NCBI GenBank assembly: GCA_028690255.1
Contig: JAQVBP010000091.1
Span: forward strand, 1-11,789
DNA length: 11,789 bases
Source of the DNA: Methanosarcinaceae archaeon
Lineage (GTDB): Archaea; Halobacteriota; Methanosarcinia; Methanosarcinales; Methanosarcinaceae
Direction of reading: 5' to 3'
Shown: positions 5,921 through 11,789 of the stretch, piece after piece
How the letters are laid out: the number at the start of each line of letters is the position of its first letter
Position numbering within the stretch: the first letter of the stretch is position 1
Program-made: the position numbers and the translations under genes
The notes under the pieces: generated by a model
The model's input: the letters and a program-made list of their open reading frames with translations, nothing else
What the model was told of the DNA's origin: nothing
Database searches by the model: none

Positions 5921-6739
5921 ATGACACTTGAAAACAAAAAGCTCGGGTTTATAGGAGCAGGCAAGATGGGTTCTGCCCTCATGCAGGGTATAATAAAAGC
6001 AGGAATCGTACAGCCTGCCCAGATTGGAGCAAGCGACCTTTATGAGCCCGGCTTAAATGCCCTCAGGGATGAACTGGGGATCAGGGTTTCCACGGACAAC
6101 ATCCCGATCATCAGGGATTCCGATATCATAGTCCTTGCCGTAAAACCCCAGATCCTCGGAGCAGTGCTTGAAAAACTCAGACCGGAAATAGACAGCAGCA
6201 AACTCGTAATCTCGATTGCGGCAGGAGTGCCCCTGGAAACCTATGAAAAAGCTCTTCCCAAGGGCTGCCGGGTCATCCGGGTGATGCCCAATATCGCGGC
6301 CACGGTTTCGGAGGCCGCTTCCGGAATCGCCCCCGGTACAAACGCAAGTCCCGAGGACCTGGAAATCGCACTTGAACTCTTTTCTGCGGTCGGCACAGCC
6401 GTCAGGACGCCCGAGCACCTGATGGATGCGGTCACAGGGCTTTCGGGAAGCGGTCCTGCCTTTATTTTTCCGGTAATCGAGGCTCTGGCTGACGGGGGCG
6501 TCTATGAGGGGCTTGACCGGAAAAGCGCTCTTACCCTCGCCGCACAGACCGTGCTCGGGGCCGCAAAAATGGTGCTTGAAACCGGTCTGCATCCCGGGGA
6601 ACTAAAGGATATGGTAACTTCCCCTGCGGGCACGACCATCCAGGGGGTCCACGTTCTGGAAGAGGCCGGGATCAGGGCCGCCTTTATGAATGCCGTGATT
6701 CGAGCAAGTGAACGCTCAAAGGAACTGGGGAAAAAATAA
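5921..6739 (+). CDS. proC: Pyrroline-5-carboxylate reductase
   Basis: The last step of proline synthesis: NAD(P)H-dependent reduction of 1-pyrroline-5-carboxylate. The 272-residue length is normal for the family. An N-terminal Rossmann motif LGFIGAGKMGSAL (residues 8-20) is followed by AVKPQ (73-77), ISIAAG (97-102), RVMPN (120-124), and the family signature region LSGSGPAF (174-181) to SPAGTTIQGVHVLEE (234-248). ATG 5921 has GGAG (5909-5912) 8 nt upstream. It is the last gene of the cluster and is followed by a T-rich terminator-like tract. Nothing in the sequence suggests loss of function. Confidence 0.97.
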   Translation: MTLENKKLGFIGAGKMGSALMQGIIKAGIVQPAQIGASDLYEPGLNALRDELGIRVSTDNIPIIRDSDIIVLAVKPQILGAVLEKLRPEIDSSKLVISIAAGVPLETYEKALPKGCRVIRVMPNIAATVSEAASGIAPGTNASPEDLEIALELFSAVGTAVRTPEHLMDAVTGLSGSGPAFIFPVIEALADGGVYEGLDRKSALTLAAQTVLGAAKMVLETGLHPGELKDMVTSPAGTTIQGVHVLEEAGIRAAFMNAVIRASERSKELGKK

Positions 6740-6761
6740 ATTTAAGTAAAATTCTCCCTCT

Positions 6762-6784
6762 TCCATTTTTTTATTCTTTTTTCA
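6762..6784 (+). terminator. T-rich terminator after proC
   Basis: Two T runs separated by ATTC begin about 25 bp after the proC stop. Archaeal termination usually needs only oligo-T tracts, so this is a good candidate for the end of the proline transcript. There is no stable hairpin in front of it. Confidence 0.5.
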
Positions 6785-7051
6785 TCTTATAAAATCAGTT
6801 AACTCCTCCTTCCTCCCGGGTAGCATCTTTTTCAATTTTAGTATTACGTTTCGTTCTTTTTCTTCTATTTCTTTCTTAGTATTGTATGATTGTTAATGAT
6901 TATTTGTTATAAATTTCCGTAAATTTTATATATCAGTATATCCAATCATATCATCACCTGATAATTATGGGAGCTAAGGGTGTCGTGGGCTGGACGGGGG
7001 TTCAAACTTCACACTGGCATACCATGCTTCTTTATAGAATGCAGCGTAAAA
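6785..7051. other. Spacer, AT-rich then GC-richer, no gene recognised
   Basis: The first part is AT-rich. About 6970-7050 is richer in G and contains GGGGGTTCAAACTTCAC, which resembles a tRNA T loop but has no pairing stem. This second part leads into the IS605-type hairpin at 7052 and may be the scaffold of that element. No reading frame of interest was found. Confidence 0.35.
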
Positions 7052-7085
7052 CCCCGAAGTCTTTAGCTTCGGGGATATAAGCGTC
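7040..7085 (+). mobile_element. IS200/IS605-type end hairpin, isolated
   Basis: A perfect 8-bp stem CCCCGAAG (7052-7059)/CTTCGGGG (7067-7074) encloses the loop TCTTTAG, the same loop as in the right end at 287-309. It is preceded by GAATGCAGCGTAAAA, resembling the GAATGAAGC-type lead-in of IS605 right ends. No tnpA or tnpB is next to it, so it is an orphan end of another subfamily, or the left part of a deletion derivative that runs to 7329. Confidence 0.45.
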
Positions 7086-7097
7086 CACTTTTCAATA

Positions 7098-7201
7098 TTG
7101 GCTTAGTGCCAAAATTAATATATTAACGTACTGATTTAGTACCACTCACTTTTGCGATCGCACAAATTGGAAATTTGTGGGATTTCCAGTGTAACTGGAA
7201 A
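7098..7201. repeat. Run of consecutive hairpins and palindromes
   Basis: In order: TTGGC/GCCAA (7098-7112), palindrome TTAATATATTAA (7115-7126), GTACT/AGTAC (7128-7142), palindrome TGCGATCGCA (7153-7162), CACAAATT/AATTTGTG with a GGA loop (7161-7179), and TTTCCAGT/ACTGGAAA with a GTA loop (7183-7201). Together with the stems at 7052 and 7233 they form an unusually dense structured region. No reading frame crosses it. Confidence 0.7.
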
Positions 7202-7230
7202 ATAGCCAAGCAAAAGGAACTAATTAAAGA

Positions 7231-7329
7231 TGCACCGCCGGGACGGTGGGAAGAGCCTGTGGACTCGTGGAGTTTGCTCCGGGGTATGAAGCAGGAAGCC
7301 GGTCGGTCTTCAGCCGAGCGGTAGTTCAC
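7231..7329 (+). ncRNA. omegaRNA-like scaffold remnant, copy 3
   Basis: It matches the scaffolds at 221-317 and 2928-3027: GCCGGGACGGTGGGAAG, GCCTGTGGACTCGTGG, GAAGCAGGAAGCC, end hairpin, AGTTCAC. The folds are CACCG (7233-7237)/CGGTG (7244-7248) and CCGGTCGG (7299-7306)/CCGAGCGG (7314-7321), with one mismatch. No tnpB codons precede it. If transcribed, its guide would start at about 7330 (TGAAGAGGCC...). It is the best preserved fold of the orphan copies. Confidence 0.55.
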
Positions 7330-7651
7330 TGAAGAGGCCTTTGATAAGGGTGTATTTTCAATGTTTAGATCGGGAATTGAAAAGGATTATAAACGGGGGA
7401 ATGGTCAGACTGTTCTTGAATCTTTTTTCAGGAAATGTTATGGCTTTTGAATCGGGTTTTGATATCTCGTTTCGAGAACCCCGTTTATCTGGAAAGGGCA
7501 TGTCCCTTTCCCACATAATGCTTCCTTTTCCTCCTGTGCTGCATCCTGAGGATCAGGCTATCCAATTACGATGAACCGCAGGGACTGGAGTTTTTGGACC
7601 TTCTCCGGTTTCCCGCAAGTGGGGGGTCTCTTATGGGGGTGAGAGATCTCT

Positions 7652-7792
7652 TCACTTTTCTTCTTTCTTAATTTCCCCTTTTTGAACATTTTTTTGGGTC
7701 CATTCATAGTCTAAATCTTTATTCTGAAACCTATCTGTATTTTTTGATTCCTCAGGTTTCGCTTCGGGATCAGAATAAGCTTTGATTTTTCT
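7652..7792 (-). pseudogene. Coding-like minus-strand remnant, Lys/Glu-rich
   Basis: A stop-free run of 46 codons on the minus strand has no start codon and an in-frame TAA just upstream. It reads AYSDPEAKPEESKNTDRF and continues LDYEWTQKNV before a Lys/Glu-rich end and TGA (7654-7652). The composition resembles a hydrophilic protein tail, but no family is recognised and chance cannot be excluded. The plus strand over 7341-7574 also has an open frame without recognisable features. The rest of this spacer holds only a GGTCTCT/AGAGATC hairpin (7625-7648) and T-rich DNA. Confidence 0.2.
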
Positions 7793-7970
7793 TTAGGACT
7801 TGCGCACTTAATCAAAAAAAAACAAGTAGTATGAAGCCCCGAACTGTCTTAAGCACAATATTCATAACAGGCTTTAATGTGCCTGGTTTTACCCCTCAAG
7901 TGCGTAACTCATATGTATCTTTCTGCTTTAGGTGGAGGTAGTTCACAACCCGGTTTCCCTCAAACAAAAG

Positions 7971-8010
7971 CTTTATATGGCATGCACAATCATATCAATA
8001 TATATTGATA
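7971..8010 (+). promoter_or_regulatory. Permease promoter with 18-bp palindromic operator
   Basis: CTTTATATGG (7971-7980) is a good archaeal TATA box. A perfect palindrome TATCAATATATATTGATA (7993-8010) follows, itself TATA-like in its centre. Its shape, ATCAA-N6-TTGAT, resembles operators of ArsR/SmtB-type metalloregulators. It would overlap either the start site of the first TATA box or serve as a second TATA box, so a bound repressor would block initiation. The permease start codon is 65 bp downstream. No regulator gene is nearby. Confidence 0.5.
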
Positions 8011-8075
8011 CATTGTTAAAATGCCCTCGTACCCCTGATAAATACGGGGAATAAAACTAAAAGAAGGAAACAAAA

Positions 8076-9047
8076 ATGACTGACATCTTTTACCCTCTTC
8101 AATGGATTGCAGACAAAGTGACCTACGGGGTGCTCGACATCACCCCGGAAACACACCTTGCAGCCAGTGTTAACTTTATTATCTATGATGTCCTGAAGAT
8201 CTTCGTCCTGCTCTCCGTGATGATCTTTGCCATCTCCTACATAAGGACCTATATCACCCCGGAGAAAACAAGGAAGGTACTTGGAGGTAAGAAAGGGCTC
8301 CGTTACCACCTTCTGGCCTCCCTGATAGGAACGGTTTCACCTTTCTGTTCCTGCTCGTCCGTCCCCCTTTTCATAGGTTTTGTGGAAGCCGGAGTCCCCC
8401 TGGGAGTGACCTTTTCCTTTTTGATCACCTCCCCTCTGGTAAACGAAGCGGCGGTTGCCGTGCTCTGGGCCACGCTCGGTTTTAAGGCCACCGCAATCTA
8501 CGCGGTCTCGGGCGTCGTGCTCGGGGTCTTTGGCGGTTACGTGATTGGGGTCCTGAAACTTGAAAAGTATGTTGAGGAATTCGTTTACAAAATAAAAGTG
8601 GGCCAGCAGGCAGGCGGTTCCGGGAACCTGGGCAGTAAAGAAAGGACCGCTGTCGCCTTTGAAGGTGTCAAAGAAATCGTTGGTAAGATCTGGGTTTACG
8701 TAATCATAGGGGTTGCAATCGGTGGGATTTTCCACGGCTATGCCCCCGAAGGCCTCCTCGAACAATACGCAGGCAAGGACAACCTCTTTGCCGTCCCGCT
8801 TGCGGTAATCCTGGGAGTCCCCCTCTACTCAAACGTAATGGGCATGATCCCAATCGTGGAAAGCCTGATAGGAAAAGGGCTTCCCGTAGGAACCTCCCTG
8901 GCCTTTCTGATGTCGGTTACGGCCGTTTCTTTTCCCGAAATGATCATACTGAAAAAGGTGCTGAAAAAAGAGCTTATAGGGATTTTCGTTGCGATTGTGG
9001 CAGTTTCGATTATCTTTACGGGCTATCTTTTCAATATACTGCTGTGA
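8076..9047 (+). CDS. ArsP/UPF0718 (DUF318) family membrane permease
   Basis: A 323-residue polytopic membrane protein, probably with about 8 membrane segments in two halves joined by a hydrophilic stretch at about 161-200. Family motifs are SPFCSCSSVPLF (residues 88-99) with Cys91 and Cys93, ITSPLVNEAAVAV (117-129), ILGVPLYSNV (245-254) and SVTAVSFPEMIILKK (280-294); repeating the pore motif in each half is typical. Bacterial ArsP members export trivalent organoarsenicals, and the paired cysteines suit a thiol-reactive metalloid substrate, but many archaeal members are uncharacterised, so the substrate is inferred. ATG 8076 follows AGAAGG (8062-8067) at 8-nt spacing. It is a single-gene unit with a palindromic operator upstream and an inverted-repeat element starting at the base after its stop codon. 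Confidence 0.9.
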   Translation: MTDIFYPLQWIADKVTYGVLDITPETHLAASVNFIIYDVLKIFVLLSVMIFAISYIRTYITPEKTRKVLGGKKGLRYHLLASLIGTVSPFCSCSSVPLFIGFVEAGVPLGVTFSFLITSPLVNEAAVAVLWATLGFKATAIYAVSGVVLGVFGGYVIGVLKLEKYVEEFVYKIKVGQQAGGSGNLGSKERTAVAFEGVKEIVGKIWVYVIIGVAIGGIFHGYAPEGLLEQYAGKDNLFAVPLAVILGVPLYSNVMGMIPIVESLIGKGLPVGTSLAFLMSVTAVSFPEMIILKKVLKKELIGIFVAIVAVSIIFTGYLFNILL

Positions 9048-9316
9048 AGCTGATGGTCCGCTGTTTATCGGTTGATGTTTTTACGATCAAGTTTCCAATG
9101 TGTTTTAGCGATAAACCACGGATTAACACAGATGAACACAGATGAACACAGATGAACACGGATTATCTAAATCTGTATCCATCCGTGTCCATCCTTGGTT
9201 CTTTAACTTGATTTGCAGGTCAATTTAAAAAATTAGCAAAAAATAGAAAAAAGAAGCTTAGGACCCCAGTTTGTTGGTTAAAATAATATCAACCGAATAC
9301 AGATGGACCATCAGCT
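9048..9316. repeat. 269-bp inverted-repeat element (MITE-like)
   Basis: Perfect 12-bp ends AGCTGATGGTCC (9048-9059) and GGACCATCAGCT (9305-9316) bound a set of nested arms: CGGTTGAT (9069-9076)/ATCAACCG (9288-9295), ATCAAGTT (9086-9093)/AACTTGAT (9205-9212), and an imperfect arm starting AACCACGGATTAACACAG (9114) that pairs with sequence ending at 9200. The right arm carries about 66 nt more than the left. No reading frame and no clear target duplication were seen. It fills the convergent gap between the permease and the surface genes. Confidence 0.72.
9121..9160 (+). repeat. Tandem 10-bp repeat, four units
   Basis: GATTAACACA, GATGAACACA, GATGAACACA, GATGAACACG in direct succession at the tip of the larger inverted-repeat element. 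An inverted version (ATCCGTGTCCATC, about 9181-9193) follows 20 bp later, so the tandem array can fold back on it. Confidence 0.85.
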
Positions 9317-9331
9317 CCCTTATAAAGGAGT

Positions 9332-9358
9332 AAAAATACTATTTAAAAAATAAAAATA
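9332..9358 (-). terminator. Oligo-T terminator of the surface-gene transcript
   Basis: On the minus strand the sequence just after the 232-residue gene reads TATATTTTTATTTTTTAAAT and then TATTTTTACTCC, a series of T runs typical of archaeal terminators. Confidence 0.45.
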
Positions 9359-9368
9359 TATAATATTG

Positions 9369-10067
9369 TTATTGTTTTTTCCCTGAGTTTGAAAGAGGGG
9401 CCTTAGCAAGCCTTTCAGCCGGGATGAAACAAGCTTCCGTGGCATGGACCCAGTATTCCTTCCGTGGCATCCAGACAAGATCCATAGAGTGTTCCCACGT
9501 CCGGTTTATTGCGTCATAACCCAGGACTGCATCAACAGGCAGGTCCCTGATAACATAAGAAAAACCGGGGTCTGCCAGGGTGTACGAAACGGATACGAAG
9601 TTCCAGCCCACAGATAGGGGGACATCTTCTGCAAGTTCTCCTAGCCGAACCCGGGTATCACAGCCGATTGCTGCCGAGTCTTCCATACCCTCCATCTGGA
9701 AAATACCGGTAAAAAAGTGCGCACCCCCGGCATCCCCCGGAACCAGTACCCTGTAGCTGTATGTTTTATCTACCGCTCCATTTATAACCACCCACCTGAC
9801 GTGCCCGGGATCACTTGTATAATCTCCATCGTCACTGGCATCGGTTATAATCCATCCTGCAGGAACAAACTCGTCAATGGCATAGTATGTGGAGGTAACA
9901 GGATCAACCGTCACGTTCAGATAGACAGTAATCGTTGACCCGGCAGCCTGATCTCCTGAAGGAAGAAACCTGCGAACATTAGATGAAGATGCGGCTGCCA
10001 GAGGTAGGGTTGCTAAGAGCAGCATCGCAACAATTCCAATAGCTATTAATGATTTTTTCATCATCAT
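9369..10067 (-). CDS. Secreted two-domain surface protein
   Basis: 232 residues. A clear Sec signal peptide (MMMKKSLIAIGIVAMLLLAT, then LPLAAA, probable cleavage near residue 26) leads to a beta-rich domain at about 30-142: RRFLPSG, TITVYLNVTV, FVPAGWIITDAS, VRWVVINGAVDKTYSYRVLV and FFTGIFQMEGM. This pattern recurs in methanosarcinal extracellular proteins. A second domain at about 149-217 (LSVGWNFVSVSYTL, LGYDAINRTWEH, KEYWVHATEA) resembles the GWNLISVP-type domain of archaeal surface proteins. There is no membrane anchor or sortase-like tail, so it is probably released or held by protein contact. Three ATGs in a row follow GGAG; ribosome spacing favours the second or third (10064 or 10061). 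It lies 49 bp behind a larger surface gene on the same strand. Its function is unknown; adhesion or scaffold roles are inference. Confidence 0.8.
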   Translation of the reverse strand: MMMKKSLIAIGIVAMLLLATLPLAAASSSNVRRFLPSGDQAAGSTITVYLNVTVDPVTSTYYAIDEFVPAGWIITDASDDGDYTSDPGHVRWVVINGAVDKTYSYRVLVPGDAGGAHFFTGIFQMEGMEDSAAIGCDTRVRLGELAEDVPLSVGWNFVSVSYTLADPGFSYVIRDLPVDAVLGYDAINRTWEHSMDLVWMPRKEYWVHATEACFIPAERLAKAPLSNSGKKQ

Positions 10068-10086
10068 TTCTCCAAATAATTATATC

Positions 10087-10110
10087 TGAGAGGCAGTTTA
10101 CTGCCTCTCA
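10087..10110 (-). terminator. Strong hairpin between the two surface genes
   Basis: TGAGAGGCAGT (10087-10097) and ACTGCCTCTCA (10100-10110) form an 11-bp perfect inverted repeat (in practice 10 bp with a 4-nt loop), 7 bp after the stop of the larger gene. No T run follows on the minus strand, so it may be a partial terminator, an RNA-processing site or a 3'-end stabiliser that sets different expression of the two genes. Confidence 0.55.
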
Positions 10111-10116
10111 TACAGC

Positions 10117-11789
10117 TTAGCAATAGGCAGATCCTGTCTTCCAGTAGCCAATAATATCCATCAGTTCTCCTATAGGCAGAGATCCGGCCTTCCAGTCTCC
10201 GATTGCGTCCATTAATTCGGATATATCAATTATGCAGTCCCTGTCCTTATCATACGGGTTGTAGTGCTTGCTCTCCCCTCCGGTTTCCCCCTCAACTTTC
10301 CCTGGAGGGCTGTGAAGCCTCATGTCACCTATGGTAACAAAACCTACAAGCCCTGGAATTGGCACCGGCAAGGGTGGGAACTGCTGGTTCAGGTAAAGCT
10401 TGTCCACACATGTCCAGGTGTCAGTACAATCGGAATCAACATACCCGATGGATTCGCTTATTGCCCCTCCTAAAGGATGTACGGTTAATACTCTGTTTTC
10501 AATCAGGTCAGAATCTCCTGCTCTCACGGAAGTGTATGCATCATGACCTGCCGTGGAAGTAAGCCGGACGTCAAAGAGTGAAACATGCCCGAGAGGAGCA
10601 ATATCTATGTAGAACGGGTCTTCAAGGTCCAGAGTCCCATCACCGTTTATGTCAAAGTATGCTACGTTATACCCCAGATAATTAACAGACAGATTTACAG
10701 TGAGTGGGATTAACGGCTTGTTCAGGTCAAGGTCGTTAGCCACCTTGGTGTTAGCCGGATATTTGAAATCCGGATCATCCGCCGGCACGTTGTGCCATGG
10801 GGTGAGCCTGAGATCTCCGGCTTCGATTACATTATTGCTGTTGTCAACATCTATGTACAGGGTATCCCCATTATCAAAACCCCCGTCCCCGTCATAGTCG
10901 TAGAATTTCAGGGCTGCATCTTCTATGCCAAAGGTCTTCAGCACATAAACTGCATCGATATCACACAGTTCAACCTTTGTCCCACAGGAAGGCCAGCCCT
11001 CATTTGCGACCGCTTCCGGCGGGATATAGAGCCTCACATCCCCGATGGTTACAAAGCGATCGAATCCGAGCAGTGTTTGGGTAGTAATGTTATAGATCGG
11101 CTGCTCAAGGTAGAGCTTATCCGTACAGGTCCAGGTACCACTGCAATCATCGTCGAGGTATCCGGTCAGATTTGCGGGCGTCGTAGTAAATCCCCCGACC
11201 GGCCAGAAAGGCCATGGGTCATACAGATCCGAATCTCCTGCCCCGACTGTAGTGTAGGCCTTATAGCCATATTCCTCTCTCGGAGTCAGCCTGATATCAT
11301 AAATTGATATTATGCTGTTATAGTCCATATCCACATAAAGAGGGTCCGAAATATCATATCCCGGCTGGCCAGCTGCATTGTTTATATCAAAGAATTTGAT
11401 CAGGCCGGGTTGAGGCGGATATAGGAGGGGCATCCCCTGGTCCAGGTCATTAATCACCTTGGTATTCGCCGGATACTTGAAATCCGGGTGACCTTCAGGG
11501 ACGTTGGGCGAGGGTGTGATCCTCACATCTCCGTTATCAACTCTACCCGGCGACCCATCTGATATGTTTACAATGTCTATGTAAGCACTGTCCATTCCGT
11601 CAAATACACCATTACCACCACTGAAGTCGTGGAAACCAATTCTTACACCTATTTGACCGTTGGCAGGGTTAATCGGAGTACTGAGGGTATAAACAGCATC
11701 AAGGTCCCCCTCTTCAACTTTCGTGCCACAGGAAGGCCAGGAATTATTTGCAATGGCTTCAGGTGGAATGTAGATCCTCAGATCCCCGA
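10117..11789 (-). CDS. Repetitive secreted protein with C-terminal dockerin-like domain (N-terminus outside window)
   Basis: The frame is open through the right edge: 556 codons are present, and an ATG at 11595 is internal. The protein is made of two large repeats (11787-11044, about 248 aa; 11043-10330, about 238 aa), each of three modules of about 80 residues. A module runs TxVxxxDxD, then an Asp/Gly-rich loop such as FDINGDGTLD or YDYDGDGGFD, then DxLYID, and ends GDxRLTP. The loops resemble Ca-binding EF-hand/dockerin loops. The third module of each repeat has a Cys pair (DCSGTWTCTDK; DCTDTWTCVDK). The C-terminus (10266-10120) has DKDRDCIIDISELMDAIGDW followed by a second, shorter ELMDIIGYWKTGS copy, a dockerin-like duplication. 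Acidic, Cys-paired and without membrane segments, it is probably extracellular and calcium-bound. It is the first gene of a pair with the 232-residue secreted protein. The precise function is unknown. Confidence 0.82.
   Translation of the reverse strand, partial: GDLRIYIPPEAIANNSWPSCGTKVEEGDLDAVYTLSTPINPANGQIGVRIGFHDFSGGNGVFDGMDSAYIDIVNISDGSPGRVDNGDVRITPSPNVPEGHPDFKYPANTKVINDLDQGMPLLYPPQPGLIKFFDINNAAGQPGYDISDPLYVDMDYNSIISIYDIRLTPREEYGYKAYTTVGAGDSDLYDPWPFWPVGGFTTTPANLTGYLDDDCSGTWTCTDKLYLEQPIYNITTQTLLGFDRFVTIGDVRLYIPPEAVANEGWPSCGTKVELCDIDAVYVLKTFGIEDAALKFYDYDGDGGFDNGDTLYIDVDNSNNVIEAGDLRLTPWHNVPADDPDFKYPANTKVANDLDLNKPLIPLTVNLSVNYLGYNVAYFDINGDGTLDLEDPFYIDIAPLGHVSLFDVRLTSTAGHDAYTSVRAGDSDLIENRVLTVHPLGGAISESIGYVDSDCTDTWTCVDKLYLNQQFPPLPVPIPGLVGFVTIGDMRLHSPPGKVEGETGGESKHYNPYDKDRDCIIDISELMDAIGDWKAGSLPIGELMDIIGYWKTGSAYC
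10330..11787 (-). repeat. Internal coding repeats, 2 x about 240 aa
   Basis: Repeat boundaries are set at the motif GDLRIYIPPEAI (window edge), GDVRLYIPPEAV (11043) and GDMRLHSPPGK (10329). Shared blocks include WPSCGTKVE, PDFKYPANTKV-NDLD and AYT-V-AGDSDL. The similarity is obvious in protein and partly visible in DNA. Confidence 0.85.

Noticed and set aside
6985..7012. tRNA-like GGGGGTTCAAACTTC
   Set aside because: The T-loop-like sequence has no complementary stem, and no acceptor or anticodon arms could be found.
7341..7574. A 77-codon plus-strand open frame after the third scaffold
   Set aside because: It starts with TTG without a ribosome binding site, shows no recognisable motif, and lies in a remnant-rich spacer. 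It is probably chance or decayed coding sequence.
8021..8038. Five-codon frame MPSYP before the permease
   Set aside because: Too short to interpret and without a ribosome binding site; it occurs readily by chance.
9121..9160. CRISPR-like array
   Set aside because: The units are 10 bp and directly adjacent, without spacers. It is a simple tandem repeat within a larger inverted repeat.

Overview
The window looks like a chromosomal segment of a methanogenic archaeon of the Methanosarcina type. This is inferred from the mix of gene families, since no marker gene is present. The pointers are: a classical proline pathway laid out proA-proB-proC, which is unusual for Archaea; a DUF356-like methanogen protein and a small Toprim protein of the archaeal UPF0292 type; secreted proteins with modular surface domains and a C-terminal dockerin-like duplication; GGTG/GGAG ribosome binding sites and TTG/GTG starts; moderately GC-rich genes separated by long AT-rich spacers; and many decayed IS200/IS605 (TnpB) elements.

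Layout. 1-370: the 3' end of an IS605-family tnpB, its right end with an omegaRNA-like scaffold, and a flanking repeat. 431-865 (+): Toprim protein. 863-985: nested inverted repeat in a convergent spacer. 990-1412 (-): DUF356-like protein. 1413-3122: a 1.7 kb accessory spacer with a solitary copy of the flanking repeat (about 1704-1755), a decayed minus-strand mini-gene (1832-1972), a second degraded tnpB tail with a different type of right end (about 1984-2178), AT-rich DNA, a possible 40-aa Cys-rich protein (2626-2748), and a third tnpB remnant with scaffold and flanking repeat (about 2771-3088). 3123-6739 (+): proA, proB, proC. 6740-8075: a second accessory spacer with a T-rich terminator, an IS605-type hairpin, a dense run of hairpins, a third copy of the first scaffold (7231-7329), coding-like debris, and a permease promoter with an 18-bp palindrome. 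8076-9047 (+): ArsP/UPF0718-type permease. 9048-9316: an inverted-repeat element. 9369-10067 (-) and 10117 to the right edge (-): two secreted proteins, the second incomplete at its N-terminus.

How the genes work together. ProB phosphorylates glutamate, ProA reduces the product to glutamate semialdehyde, which cyclises, and ProC reduces pyrroline-5-carboxylate to proline; all three enzymes look intact. The two minus-strand surface genes are 49 bp apart and probably co-transcribed, the larger one first. The permease stands alone with what looks like its own repressor-type operator.

Most notable observations. (1) At least three copies of the same TnpB right end/omegaRNA scaffold, all on the + strand; two lie just upstream of cellular genes and share homologous sequence beyond the transposon end. 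(2) A 269-bp inverted-repeat element bounded by perfect 12-bp arms. (3) A surface protein built from a roughly 80-residue module nested inside repeats of about 240 residues. No CRISPR array, rRNA, tRNA or integrated phage was seen.
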